This document shows, in pieces, positions 1-6,345 of a stretch of 22,106 nucleotides of DNA; the stretch's first letter is position 1, and every line of letters starts with the position of its first letter. The position numbers and the translations under genes were made by a program. The stretch spans positions 1-22,106 of the forward strand of contig USMD01000020.1 in NCBI GenBank assembly GCA_900555725.1, given 5' to 3'. Source of the stretch: an uncultured Garciella sp. (GTDB lineage Bacteria > Bacillota > Clostridia > Eubacteriales > Garciellaceae). The notes beneath the pieces were generated by a model, which saw nothing but the letters and a program-made list of their open reading frames with translations, had not been told where the DNA came from and did no database searches.

Positions 1-45
1 GATTTCTGCCTGTCTCGTGGGCTCGGAGATGTGTATAAGAGACAG
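1..45. other. Nextera sequencing-adapter contamination at contig end
   Basis: Bases 12-45 match the Nextera read-2 transposase adapter, ending in the 19-bp Tn5 mosaic end at 27-45. Bases 4-11 (TTCTGCCT) match the Nextera i7 index N703 as written in the adapter, and bases 1-3 (GAT) fit the last bases of the P7 oligo. The order P7-index-adapter is exactly that of a library molecule end, so this is untrimmed vector-like sequence, not a transposon in the genome. Genomic sequence starts at about 46. Confidence 0.97.
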
Positions 46-214
46 CTATAACATATTCTTTTATTTATTTCAATAAATCCCTATAGGATTAGTAAGAATT
101 AGTTTTCCAGATTTCATTGACAAGATTTTGCAATTACTTTTACTTATATAGTATTAAAGATTTAAATTGCTAAAAAGGTTTTAAAAATTTTTCATGAATA
201 GGAGTAAAAAAAGG

Positions 215-220
215 TATAAT
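215..220 (+). promoter_or_regulatory. Putative -10 box for the DUF2207 gene
   Basis: A perfect TATAAT lies 45 bases before the chosen ATG. The matching -35 region (about 191-196, TTCATG) is poor, so the promoter call rests mainly on the -10 element. Confidence 0.4.
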
Positions 221-265
221 AGTATCAATAGGAGCAGTATAAGAAACAGATGAAAGGTGAGAAAA

Positions 266-2035
266 ATGGGAAAAAAATTCTTAAAAATTTCACTGGTACT
301 ATGGATATTTATTTCTTACCTCTGTCCCCAAGTAAAGGCACAAGAGGACTTAACCATTTCCAACTGGATGGTAGAGGCAAATCTTGTAAAAACAGGAGAT
401 CTACATATTGTGGAAGACATTACCTTTGAATTTCATGAAAATTTTAATGGGGTATTTCGGGAAATTGCTTTAGACAAGACCTCGGGAATATCGGATATCA
501 GTGTAAAAGAGATCAAGGGGGATTCTTCCGTACAATATACTCTGGTAGAAAATGCCCAAGAAGGGGACCAAGGAGTATATTTGTTAAAGAAGGACCCTGA
601 AAGAACGACCATTCAGATATTTTCTCCTTCAGAAAATCAAAAAAGAACTTTTCGGATCAGCTATGTAGTAAAAAACGTTGCTACGAAATATAGCGATATT
701 GGGGAATTATACTATCAATTTTTAGGGAAGGAAAATGAGACTCCTATCGATCATTTTATCGTAAATATTCAATTTCCTCAAGAAGATATAAAGAACCAAG
801 TAAAAATCTTTGCCCACGGCCCCCTAAATGGACAAGTTCTTAAAAGAACGAATACTATTTATACCCTATCTGTAGAAAATGTTCCTCCAGATACTTTTAT
901 TGAGGGAAGGGCTCTCTTTCCAAGGAAATGGATTCCCCTTTCTAACCGTACCGTTCATACCAATCAATATGAAAATATTTTAGAAGAAGAGCGCTCTTAT
1001 AGAAATCAGATTCTAGAAGAAGCCCAAAGAAAAGAAACCATCAAAAATATCTTAAAACAAGCTTCCCTTGGAGCATCCATCCTTGGAATTTTTGTATTGA
1101 TAATGTTTATGATTCTTTTCCGAAGAAAAATCCACGATTTCCCACTGAAAGAATCTTCAAAAATTCCTGAGGATTGTACTCCTGCTGTAGCTTCCTACTT
1201 AACCAATACTTTGATCGGCTCCAATACCATTATGGCTACCATTTTAGATCTTTTTCGAAAGGGATATTTAAAGATAGAAGGAGAAGAAGATTTTATCATT
1301 ACCAAGGTTAAAGGAGTAGATGAAAATCTTCTAAGCCATGAAAAACATTTTATCCATTGGTTTATAGACCTGATGGGAAAGGGAAAATCGGTCACCCCAA
1401 AGGAAATAGAAGACTTTAGCAAAAACAACCCTTCTATATTTTCAAATCTATATTCTAAGTGGCAGACCAAAATCAAAGAAGATGCGTTCTCAAAGGGATA
1501 TTATGATAAAACCAAAGGAAAATATGGAGTATTCTTTCTTATAGATTTCCTAATACTACTTTTATTAGGGATATTTACTATTGCATATGGAAGTCTCCTT
1601 GGACTTTTTAGTATTGGGATTTCTATCCTTTTACTACTCTATGGAATCTCCCTATTTTCGAGACGTTCTGACTATGGATATGAACAATATAAACAATGGA
1701 TGAAATTTAAAAAATATAGGAAGGAATTTCAAAAGGATTCCTCTATAGAAGATCTTTCCCAACAACCCTTGGATCCTTCTTTAATTTACGCATTGAGTTT
1801 AGGCGTAGATGAGCCCATTAGGAATTTTGACGTTCATCGGATGAATCCTTCCAATAGAATGTATTATACAAACGGCTGGATATTTTGGTACTTTTTATTT
1901 CGAAGTCAAGAGAATAATGCTCTAGAAAGAAGTATTCACAATTCCTTTGAAGGCTCCGGAACTTCCTTTTCTGGAGGCGGATTCACCGGTGGTGGAGGCG
2001 GCGGTGCCGGAGGCGGCGGAGCAGGAGGATTTTAA
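266..2035 (+). CDS. DUF2207 domain-containing membrane protein
   Basis: A 589-residue protein of the DUF2207 family; its biochemical role is unknown. Residues 1-26 form a signal peptide ending near KAQ. Residues about 27-225 are the extracellular DUF2207 beta-rich domain. A membrane segment lies at about 267-285, a cytoplasmic part with a winged-helix-like stretch at 300-410, and two close membrane segments at about 422-464. The C-terminus is a run of Gly with Ser/Phe/Ala (from about 564), typical of the family. ATG at 266 is preferred to a GTG at 257 because the AAAGGTGAG Shine-Dalgarno overlaps the GTG and is correctly spaced for the ATG. DUF2207 genes often sit beside lemA; no lemA is visible here, and the gene's other neighbour is cut off by the contig end. 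Confidence 0.88.
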   Translation: MGKKFLKISLVLWIFISYLCPQVKAQEDLTISNWMVEANLVKTGDLHIVEDITFEFHENFNGVFREIALDKTSGISDISVKEIKGDSSVQYTLVENAQEGDQGVYLLKKDPERTTIQIFSPSENQKRTFRISYVVKNVATKYSDIGELYYQFLGKENETPIDHFIVNIQFPQEDIKNQVKIFAHGPLNGQVLKRTNTIYTLSVENVPPDTFIEGRALFPRKWIPLSNRTVHTNQYENILEEERSYRNQILEEAQRKETIKNILKQASLGASILGIFVLIMFMILFRRKIHDFPLKESSKIPEDCTPAVASYLTNTLIGSNTIMATILDLFRKGYLKIEGEEDFIITKVKGVDENLLSHEKHFIHWFIDLMGKGKSVTPKEIEDFSKNNPSIFSNLYSKWQTKIKEDAFSKGYYDKTKGKYGVFFLIDFLILLLLGIFTIAYGSLLGLFSIGISILLLLYGISLFSRRSDYGYEQYKQWMKFKKYRKEFQKDSSIEDLSQQPLDPSLIYALSLGVDEPIRNFDVHRMNPSNRMYYTNGWIFWYFLFRSQENNALERSIHNSFEGSGTSFSGGGFTGGGGGGAGGGGAGGF

Positions 2036-2148
2036 TGGTAAAATTATTTATTCAAGATGATATAGATAAGCTACAATTCATAATTTAAAACTACTATCAA
2101 AATCTTCGATAGAAGAATGGGATTTTCAGATAATATCAAGGCTAATAT

Positions 2149-2178
2149 TTGAGGAAATGGCATCATTAATTTCCTCAA
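2149..2178 (+). promoter_or_regulatory. Hairpin in the dhaK leader
   Basis: A perfect 10-bp inverted repeat (TTGAGGAAAT at 2149-2158 and ATTTCCTCAA at 2169-2178) ends 27 bases before the dhaK ATG, just before its TAGGGGG ribosome site. There is no U-run after it, so it is not a standard terminator on this strand. It could be an operator or an RNA structure affecting dhaK expression; the function is inferred only from position. Confidence 0.35.
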
Positions 2179-2205
2179 TTAAAAATAAATTAGGGGGTAA
2201 ATTTT

Positions 2206-3207
2206 ATGAAGAAAATTATTAACAATCCAGAAGCAGTAGTAAATGAAATGCTTGAAGGCCTAGTAAAGGCACATCCAGAGTATGTAAGAAGACTAGAAGG
2301 TTTTGACGTTTTAGTTAGAGCAAATTCTCCAGTAGAAGGAAAGGTAGCCTTAGTAAGTGGCGGGGGAAGTGGGCATGAACCATCCCATGGAGGCTATGTA
2401 GGAAAAGGTATGCTTGACGCTGCAGTAGCTGGAGAAGTATTTACATCACCAACTCCAGATCAAGTTTTTGAGGCTATTAAGGCAGTTGATGGTGGTAAAG
2501 GAGTTCTTTTAATAATAAAGAATTACACTGGTGACGTCATGAATTTTGAGATGGCTGGAGAGATGGCCGATGCTGAAGGAATCCAAGTGGCTAATGTTGT
2601 AGTAAATGACGATGTAGCTGTTGAAGATAGTACATGGACAACTGGAAGAAGAGGGATTGCAGGAACTGTATTCATCCATAAGATAGCTGGAGCTGCAGCT
2701 GAAAAGGGAAAGGACCTTAGAGAGGTTAAAAGAATAGCTGAAAAGGTTATAGCAAATGTGAGGTCTATGGGTATGTCATTGACACCTTGTACTGTGCCTG
2801 CTGCAGGGAAACCCAGCTTCCAGCTAGAAGAGGATGAAATGGAAGTAGGACTTGGAATCCATGGAGAACCCGGAACCCATAGAGATAAAATCAAATCTGC
2901 AGATGAGATTACAAAATACCTTCTAAACAAGATATTGGAAGATATCCCTGTAGATAAAGGAGAAGAAGTGGCTGTAATGATAAATGGATTAGGAGGAACT
3001 CCACTCATGGAGCTTTATATTATAAATAGAGCGGCCCATAAGCTTCTTGAAGAAAAGGGAATAAAGGTCTACAAAACTCTAGTAGGAAATTATATGACTT
3101 CATTAGAAATGGCTGGAGCATCTGTTTCCATCTTGAAGCTCGATGATGAGCTTAAGGAACTCCTTGATGCTGAAGCTGACACACCTGCATTTAAGCAATT
3201 TGAATAA
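2206..3207 (+). CDS. dhaK: PTS-dependent dihydroxyacetone kinase, subunit DhaK
   Basis: The 333-residue substrate-binding subunit of the phosphoenolpyruvate-dependent dihydroxyacetone kinase, a cytoplasmic enzyme that makes dihydroxyacetone phosphate. The family motif GGGSGHEPSH is at 52-61, with His57. His219 in GLGIHGEPG is the residue known to bind dihydroxyacetone covalently as a hemiaminal, and Asp110 in KNYTGDVMNF corresponds to the catalytic Asp109 of the E. coli protein. Length and motifs are complete. A GGGGG ribosome site precedes the ATG. It is the first gene of dhaK-dhaL-dhaM, with dhaL 23 bases downstream. The presence of DhaL and DhaM shows it is the PTS-type enzyme rather than the ATP-type fusion. 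Confidence 0.97.
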   Translation: MKKIINNPEAVVNEMLEGLVKAHPEYVRRLEGFDVLVRANSPVEGKVALVSGGGSGHEPSHGGYVGKGMLDAAVAGEVFTSPTPDQVFEAIKAVDGGKGVLLIIKNYTGDVMNFEMAGEMADAEGIQVANVVVNDDVAVEDSTWTTGRRGIAGTVFIHKIAGAAAEKGKDLREVKRIAEKVIANVRSMGMSLTPCTVPAAGKPSFQLEEDEMEVGLGIHGEPGTHRDKIKSADEITKYLLNKILEDIPVDKGEEVAVMINGLGGTPLMELYIINRAAHKLLEEKGIKVYKTLVGNYMTSLEMAGASVSILKLDDELKELLDAEADTPAFKQFE

Positions 3208-3230
3208 AGGGATTTATAAGGAGGAGAGCA

Positions 3231-3866
3231 ATGATTACAAGAGATCAATTGATTAAAATTATAAAGAATATTGCTGAGGTAATAAAGGAAAACAAAGAAT
3301 TCTTAACTGAATTAGACTCTGCCATAGGAGACTCCGATCACGGAATCAATATGAATAAAGGATTTAAGGCAGTATTAGAAAAAATAAATACTGTTCAAGA
3401 TAAGGATTGTGGTACTATACTTAAAACGGTAGCAATGGCGTTAATTTCAAAGGTAGGAGGGGCATCGGGACCACTTTATGGCACTGCATTTCTTAAGGCT
3501 AGTGGTGTAGTTACAGGAAAAATGGAAATAAGCGGTGAAGATTTAAGCTCAATGTTTAAGGAGGCTATTGATGGTATAGTCATGAGGGGAAAGGCAGAAA
3601 GAGGAAATAAGACCATGCTTGATTCATTGATCCCAGCCTATGAATCCCTTAAGAATTCTATAGAATCGGGGAAAGGATTGGTAGAATCCCTTGAAAGTGC
3701 TGAAAAGAGCGCCCTAGATGGAGTAGAATATACAAAGACCATAGCTGCTACAAAGGGGAGAGCAAGCTATTTGGGAGATAGAAGCATAGGATATCAAGAC
3801 CCAGGCGCCACATCAAGCTATTTAATGATAAAAGCTACAGTGGATACTTTAAAGGAGGCAGAATAG
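3231..3866 (+). CDS. dhaL: PTS-dependent dihydroxyacetone kinase, ADP-binding subunit DhaL
   Basis: The 211-residue subunit that holds ADP as a fixed cofactor and passes the phosphate to dihydroxyacetone on DhaK. The metal-binding aspartates are visible in LDSAIGDSDHG as Asp29, Asp34 and Asp36. The GGASGPLYG loop and the C-terminal GYQDPGATS motif are also present, as in intact DhaL. It has a clear AGGAGG ribosome site and sits 23 bases after dhaK. Its own 3' end contains the AAAGGAGG that serves the next tiny ORF, so the operon is tightly packed. Confidence 0.96.
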   Translation: MITRDQLIKIIKNIAEVIKENKEFLTELDSAIGDSDHGINMNKGFKAVLEKINTVQDKDCGTILKTVAMALISKVGGASGPLYGTAFLKASGVVTGKMEISGEDLSSMFKEAIDGIVMRGKAERGNKTMLDSLIPAYESLKNSIESGKGLVESLESAEKSALDGVEYTKTIAATKGRASYLGDRSIGYQDPGATSSYLMIKATVDTLKEAE

Positions 3867-3962
3867 GTGAAACTTGAAAATAAAAGGATAGTTATGTTGG
3901 CCGAAGAAGGCTGTGAAGTTGTCATAGCAGATATAGGAGGGATAAAATGGTTGGTATTGTGA
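3867..3962 (+). pseudogene. 31-codon stub resembling a DJ-1/PfpI-family gene
   Basis: A GTG start lies directly after the dhaL stop, 8 bases behind a strong AAAGGAGG inside dhaL. The product starts MKLENKRIVMLAEEG, which resembles the first beta strand and loop of DJ-1/PfpI proteins, and continues CEVVIAD, which resembles the second beta strand. The roughly 20 residues normally between them, and everything after, are missing; the reading frame then runs through the dhaM ribosome site and stops 13 bases inside dhaM. I infer an internal deletion of a former dhaL-pfpI-dhaM arrangement. The alternative is a translated coupling peptide for dhaM. Family assignment is by eye from about 20 residues. 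Confidence 0.45.
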
Positions 3963-4339
3963 TAGTATCCCATAGTAGTAAAATAGCCCAAGGAGTAGTT
4001 GAACTAAGTCAACAAATGGCACAGGGAGATGTGAAAATCCTATCAGCAGGAGGGACAGAGGACGGATCTATAGGAACTGATGCTACAAAAATTATGGAAG
4101 CCATAATAGAGGCTGACAGTGGCAATGGAGTGTTAGTAATGGTAGACTTAGGTAGTGCCATAATGTCTACCGAAATGGCTATAGATTTGATAGATGAAAA
4201 GAAGAGAGACATGATTAAAATTGCAGATGCGCCCATCGTGGAAGGCAGTATATCGGCTGTAGTTCAAGCATCTATAGGAGAAACCCTTGATAAAGTAAAA
4301 TCAGCAGCTGAAGAAAGCAAAGACTTTTCCAAGATGTAA
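3947..4339 (+). CDS. dhaM: PTS-dependent dihydroxyacetone kinase, phosphotransferase subunit DhaM (single domain)
   Basis: A 130-residue EIIA(mannose)-like protein that re-phosphorylates the ADP on DhaL using phosphate from the PTS protein HPr. The predicted phosphorylated residue is His9 in GIVIVSHS, and GGTEDGSIGTDATKI at about 35-49 is the usual second motif. Unlike the 472-residue E. coli DhaM, which is fused to HPr- and EI-like domains, this is the short form common in Firmicutes, so it must draw on the general EI/HPr. A good AGGAGGG ribosome site precedes the ATG. The start overlaps the end of the small stub ORF by 16 bases. It closes the dha operon. Confidence 0.94.
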   Translation: MVGIVIVSHSSKIAQGVVELSQQMAQGDVKILSAGGTEDGSIGTDATKIMEAIIEADSGNGVLVMVDLGSAIMSTEMAIDLIDEKKRDMIKIADAPIVEGSISAVVQASIGETLDKVKSAAEESKDFSKM

Positions 4340-4478
4340 ACTTTTCTATGATGGCAAGAAACCACCCAACATTCGAGAATTGACTTGTCCTAAATGCCTA
4401 TCTCATCATGACCGTGACATCAACGCTAGTAAAAATATTTTGACCAAAGGTCTGAAAGTACACCACGCTCTAGCGTAA
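4338..4478 (+). pseudogene. tnpB: C-terminal remnant of an IS200/IS605-family TnpB
   Basis: In the frame starting at 4338 the sequence reads ...NIRELTCPKC, then HHDRDINASKNIL, then ...KVHHALA and a stop at 4476-4478. This is the C-terminal zinc-finger half and the last RuvC motif (DRDxNAxxNI) of TnpB nucleases. About 46 codons remain; the main RuvC core and the first CxxC pair are absent, there is no start codon, and the fragment begins inside the dhaM stop codon. The element is dead. Its loss or insertion set the dhaM 3' boundary, and no dhaM terminator is visible before it. Confidence 0.85.
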
Positions 4479-4496
4479 CTAGGGAAAATAATCCTG

Positions 4497-4525
4497 TAGA
4501 CAAAAACATAAATTTATGGTAAACT
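4497..4525 (+). promoter_or_regulatory. Predicted sigma-A promoter of the uracil permease leader
   Basis: TAGACA (4497-4502) and TAAACT (4520-4525) are 17 bases apart, and a TG pair at 4517-4518 gives an extended -10. The predicted start, near 4532, lies just before the first PyrR-type hairpin at 4541, which is where a leader of this kind should begin. It lies 19 bases after the TnpB remnant. Confidence 0.55.
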
Positions 4526-4540
4526 AAGAAAAATAAAAAA

Positions 4541-4639
4541 ATTCCTTTAACAAGGTCCAGAGAGATCGCAAGGAGAATAGGATAAAATAACTTTTTATTC
4601 ATATGACTACGTAAACTCCTTGTTATAAGGAGTTTTTTT
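4541..4639 (+). promoter_or_regulatory. PyrR-type transcription attenuator, copy 1
   Basis: The anti-antiterminator hairpin has arms 4541-4547 (ATTCCTT) and about 4570-4578 (AAGGAGAAT), with an inner stem GGTC (4554-4557) / GATC (4564-4567) closing the hexaloop CAGAGA (4558-4563), which fits the known PyrR loop consensus CNGNGA. AAGGAG at 4570-4575 can instead pair with CTCCTT at 4616-4621, forming an antiterminator. An intrinsic terminator follows at 4613-4639: AAACTCCTT, loop GTTAT, AAGGAGTTT, then a T-run. In the known Bacillus mechanism, UMP-bound PyrR stabilises the first hairpin so that the terminator forms. Confidence 0.85.
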
Positions 4640-4647
4640 ACGGGAAA

Positions 4648-4761
4648 AAATCTTTAAACTAGGTACAGAGATACCAGTAAGATTTGTAATATTTTCAGCC
4701 TTAATTAAAAGTTTATTTTGAGCTGTAAATGTACGAATCTTGCTAGGGCAAGATTTTTTTT
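4648..4761 (+). promoter_or_regulatory. PyrR-type transcription attenuator, copy 2
   Basis: A second full attenuator follows the first within 10 bases. The outer anti-antiterminator arms are AAATCTT (4648-4654) and AAGATTT (4679-4685); the inner stem GGTA (4662-4665) / TACC (4672-4675) closes another CAGAGA loop (4666-4671). AAGATTTGTA at 4679-4688 can instead pair with TACGAATCTT at 4732-4741 (one G-U pair), and the pairing continues with CAGC against GCTG. The terminator is AATCTTGC (4736-4743), loop TAGG, GCAAGATT (4748-4755) and a T-run to 4761. The permease ribosome site lies 24 bases further on. Confidence 0.87.
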
Positions 4762-4798
4762 CGCACATTTTTACCAAAAATAATTAAGGAGGAAAATC

Positions 4799-6208
4799 AT
4801 GAACACAAACAAAGTAAACGGCTATTTACCTGATGAAAGGCCCTCATTTATTGAATTAATTTTATTTGCACTTCAGCAAATTATAGTAATGTTTCCCGCT
4901 ACCGTTTTAGTAGCATTAATTACAGGGTTTCACGTTTCCACCACAATATTCGCCAGTGGATTAGCAACCCTAGGCTTTATCTTAATTACAGGGAAAAAGA
5001 TTCCACTCTATTATGGCTCTAGCTTTTCTTATATCGCAGCTATTGCATCTATTATGAGTGCCGATGCCTTTGCAAGTTATTCTTTAAACGATAAGATCTC
5101 CACCGCTCAATTTGGTATTGTAATGTCTGGTTTTGTTTCCATCCTTGCAGGAATGATTATACAAAAAAGTGGGAAGAAACTTATTGATAGAGTACTTCCA
5201 CCAACTATAACAGGAAGTATCGCCATTATTATAGGATTATCTCTAGCTGCAAACGCCATGGGAAATGCAGCTTCTATCCCAGAAGGAGTAGCTCCGGCAA
5301 GTCAAGGATCTGCAGTAAGTTATGCATGGGTTATTGCCATCGTAACCCTACTATCCACTATACTATATTCTGTCTATCTAAAGGGTAAACTTAGTCAACT
5401 TCCTATTTTATTTGGACTTTTAACAGGATATCTTGTTGCAGTAATCATTGGTGCAATCACGGGAATCCCCTTTGTAAGATTTGATACCATTGCATCTACA
5501 AGTATTGTAAGTCTACCTATATTTACATTCCCTAAGGCATCTTGGGAAGCAGTCGTTGCAATTATGCCTATTGCTATAGCAACTATTCCTGAATCAACGG
5601 CACACGTATATCAATTAGATACCTATGTGAATGACTTAGCCAAAAAGAAAGGATCTAAAAAAAGATATGATATAGAAAATAAATTAGGGTTAAACTTAGT
5701 CGGTGATGGGATTGGTGATATTATATCAGGAATGGTTGGAGGCCCTGCTGGTACAAACTATGGTGAAAACCTAAGTACCATGGCAATATCAAAAAACTTT
5801 TCTGTTCCTGTTTTAATAGCAGCGGCCATCATCACCATGATTATTTCATGCTTCACTCCTTTAATTAATATCATTTACTCTATCCCAACATCCGTAATCG
5901 GAGGTCTTTCTATATACCTTTATGGAGTGATTGCTGCACAGGGAATTACCATTATGATGGATAAAAAAGTAGATCTCTTTAGTTCTAAAAACCTTGCTGT
6001 CATTGCAGTCATCTTAATTATCGGACTAGGAGGTACCTATAACTTTGAGGGTGGAATGATTCCTATGTTTGGAGTGGAACTTCCAGCCCTAGCAACAGCC
6101 GCAATAGTAGGAATCCTTCTCAATCTTCTACTCTCCATAGGAGAAAAGGAAAAAGCTGAAATAAGCGAAATGATTCCAGACAGTAAAGAGACTCAAATAT
6201 ATGCATAG
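4799..6208 (+). CDS. pyrP: Uracil/xanthine permease, NCS2 family (UraA/PyrP-like)
   Basis: A 469-residue integral membrane nucleobase:cation symporter with 12-14 hydrophobic segments. Glu265 in ATIPESTAH and Glu323 in GTNYGENLSTMAIS sit in the NCS2 signature regions that bind the base in E. coli UraA, and the N-terminal FALQQIIVMFP matches the family's first helix. NCS2 members carry uracil, xanthine or uric acid; the two PyrR-type attenuators in the leader point strongly to uracil. A TAAGGAGG ribosome site fixes the ATG. It appears to be a single-gene transcription unit, ending at the shared hairpin at 6301-6338. Specificity is inferred from regulation, not from residues alone. Confidence 0.93.
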   Translation: MNTNKVNGYLPDERPSFIELILFALQQIIVMFPATVLVALITGFHVSTTIFASGLATLGFILITGKKIPLYYGSSFSYIAAIASIMSADAFASYSLNDKISTAQFGIVMSGFVSILAGMIIQKSGKKLIDRVLPPTITGSIAIIIGLSLAANAMGNAASIPEGVAPASQGSAVSYAWVIAIVTLLSTILYSVYLKGKLSQLPILFGLLTGYLVAVIIGAITGIPFVRFDTIASTSIVSLPIFTFPKASWEAVVAIMPIAIATIPESTAHVYQLDTYVNDLAKKKGSKKRYDIENKLGLNLVGDGIGDIISGMVGGPAGTNYGENLSTMAISKNFSVPVLIAAAIITMIISCFTPLINIIYSIPTSVIGGLSIYLYGVIAAQGITIMMDKKVDLFSSKNLAVIAVILIIGLGGTYNFEGGMIPMFGVELPALATAAIVGILLNLLLSIGEKEKAEISEMIPDSKETQIYA

Positions 6209-6300
6209 AATAAAAAATTCCTAACTTAACTAGCACAACGGATTAAGATATTGTATTTAATACTTTTTATTATATTAATCTAAAAGTGGTATTGTTCAGA

Positions 6301-6338
6301 TAAAGGCCCCTTTCTATATCCATAGAAAGGGGCCTTTA
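6301..6338. terminator. Convergent intrinsic terminator between pyrP and the chemotaxis gene
   Basis: A perfect 17-bp inverted repeat (TAAAGGCCCCTTTCTAT at 6301-6317, ATAGAAAGGGGCCTTTA at 6322-6338) with a 4-base loop lies between two convergent genes. The U-tracts are short on both strands, but the stem is GC-rich and symmetric, so it can serve both directions. Confidence 0.85.
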
Positions 6339-6345
6339 CTGATCT

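Noticed and set aside
27..45. Transposon (Tn5) inverted-repeat end in the genome
   Set aside because: The mosaic end is preceded by index and P7 sequence, which exist only in sequencing libraries.
2035..2088. 17-codon ORF starting at an ATG that overlaps the DUF2207 stop, behind a GGAGGA
   Set aside because: The GGAGGA is explained by the Gly codons of the DUF2207 tail, and the peptide shows no family features; it is probably chance, though a remnant of a lost downstream gene is possible.
2523..3008. Long open frame on the minus strand inside dhaK
   Set aside because: It is the antisense shadow of a well-matched DhaK with all active-site motifs; it has no ribosome site and no family pattern. 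The same holds for similar frames opposite the permease genes, for example 18418-18801 inside gntP.
4541..4761. T-box or purine riboswitch before the permease
   Set aside because: No T-box sequence or purine-riboswitch core is present; the CAGAGA loops with alternate pairings and two terminators fit PyrR attenuators much better.
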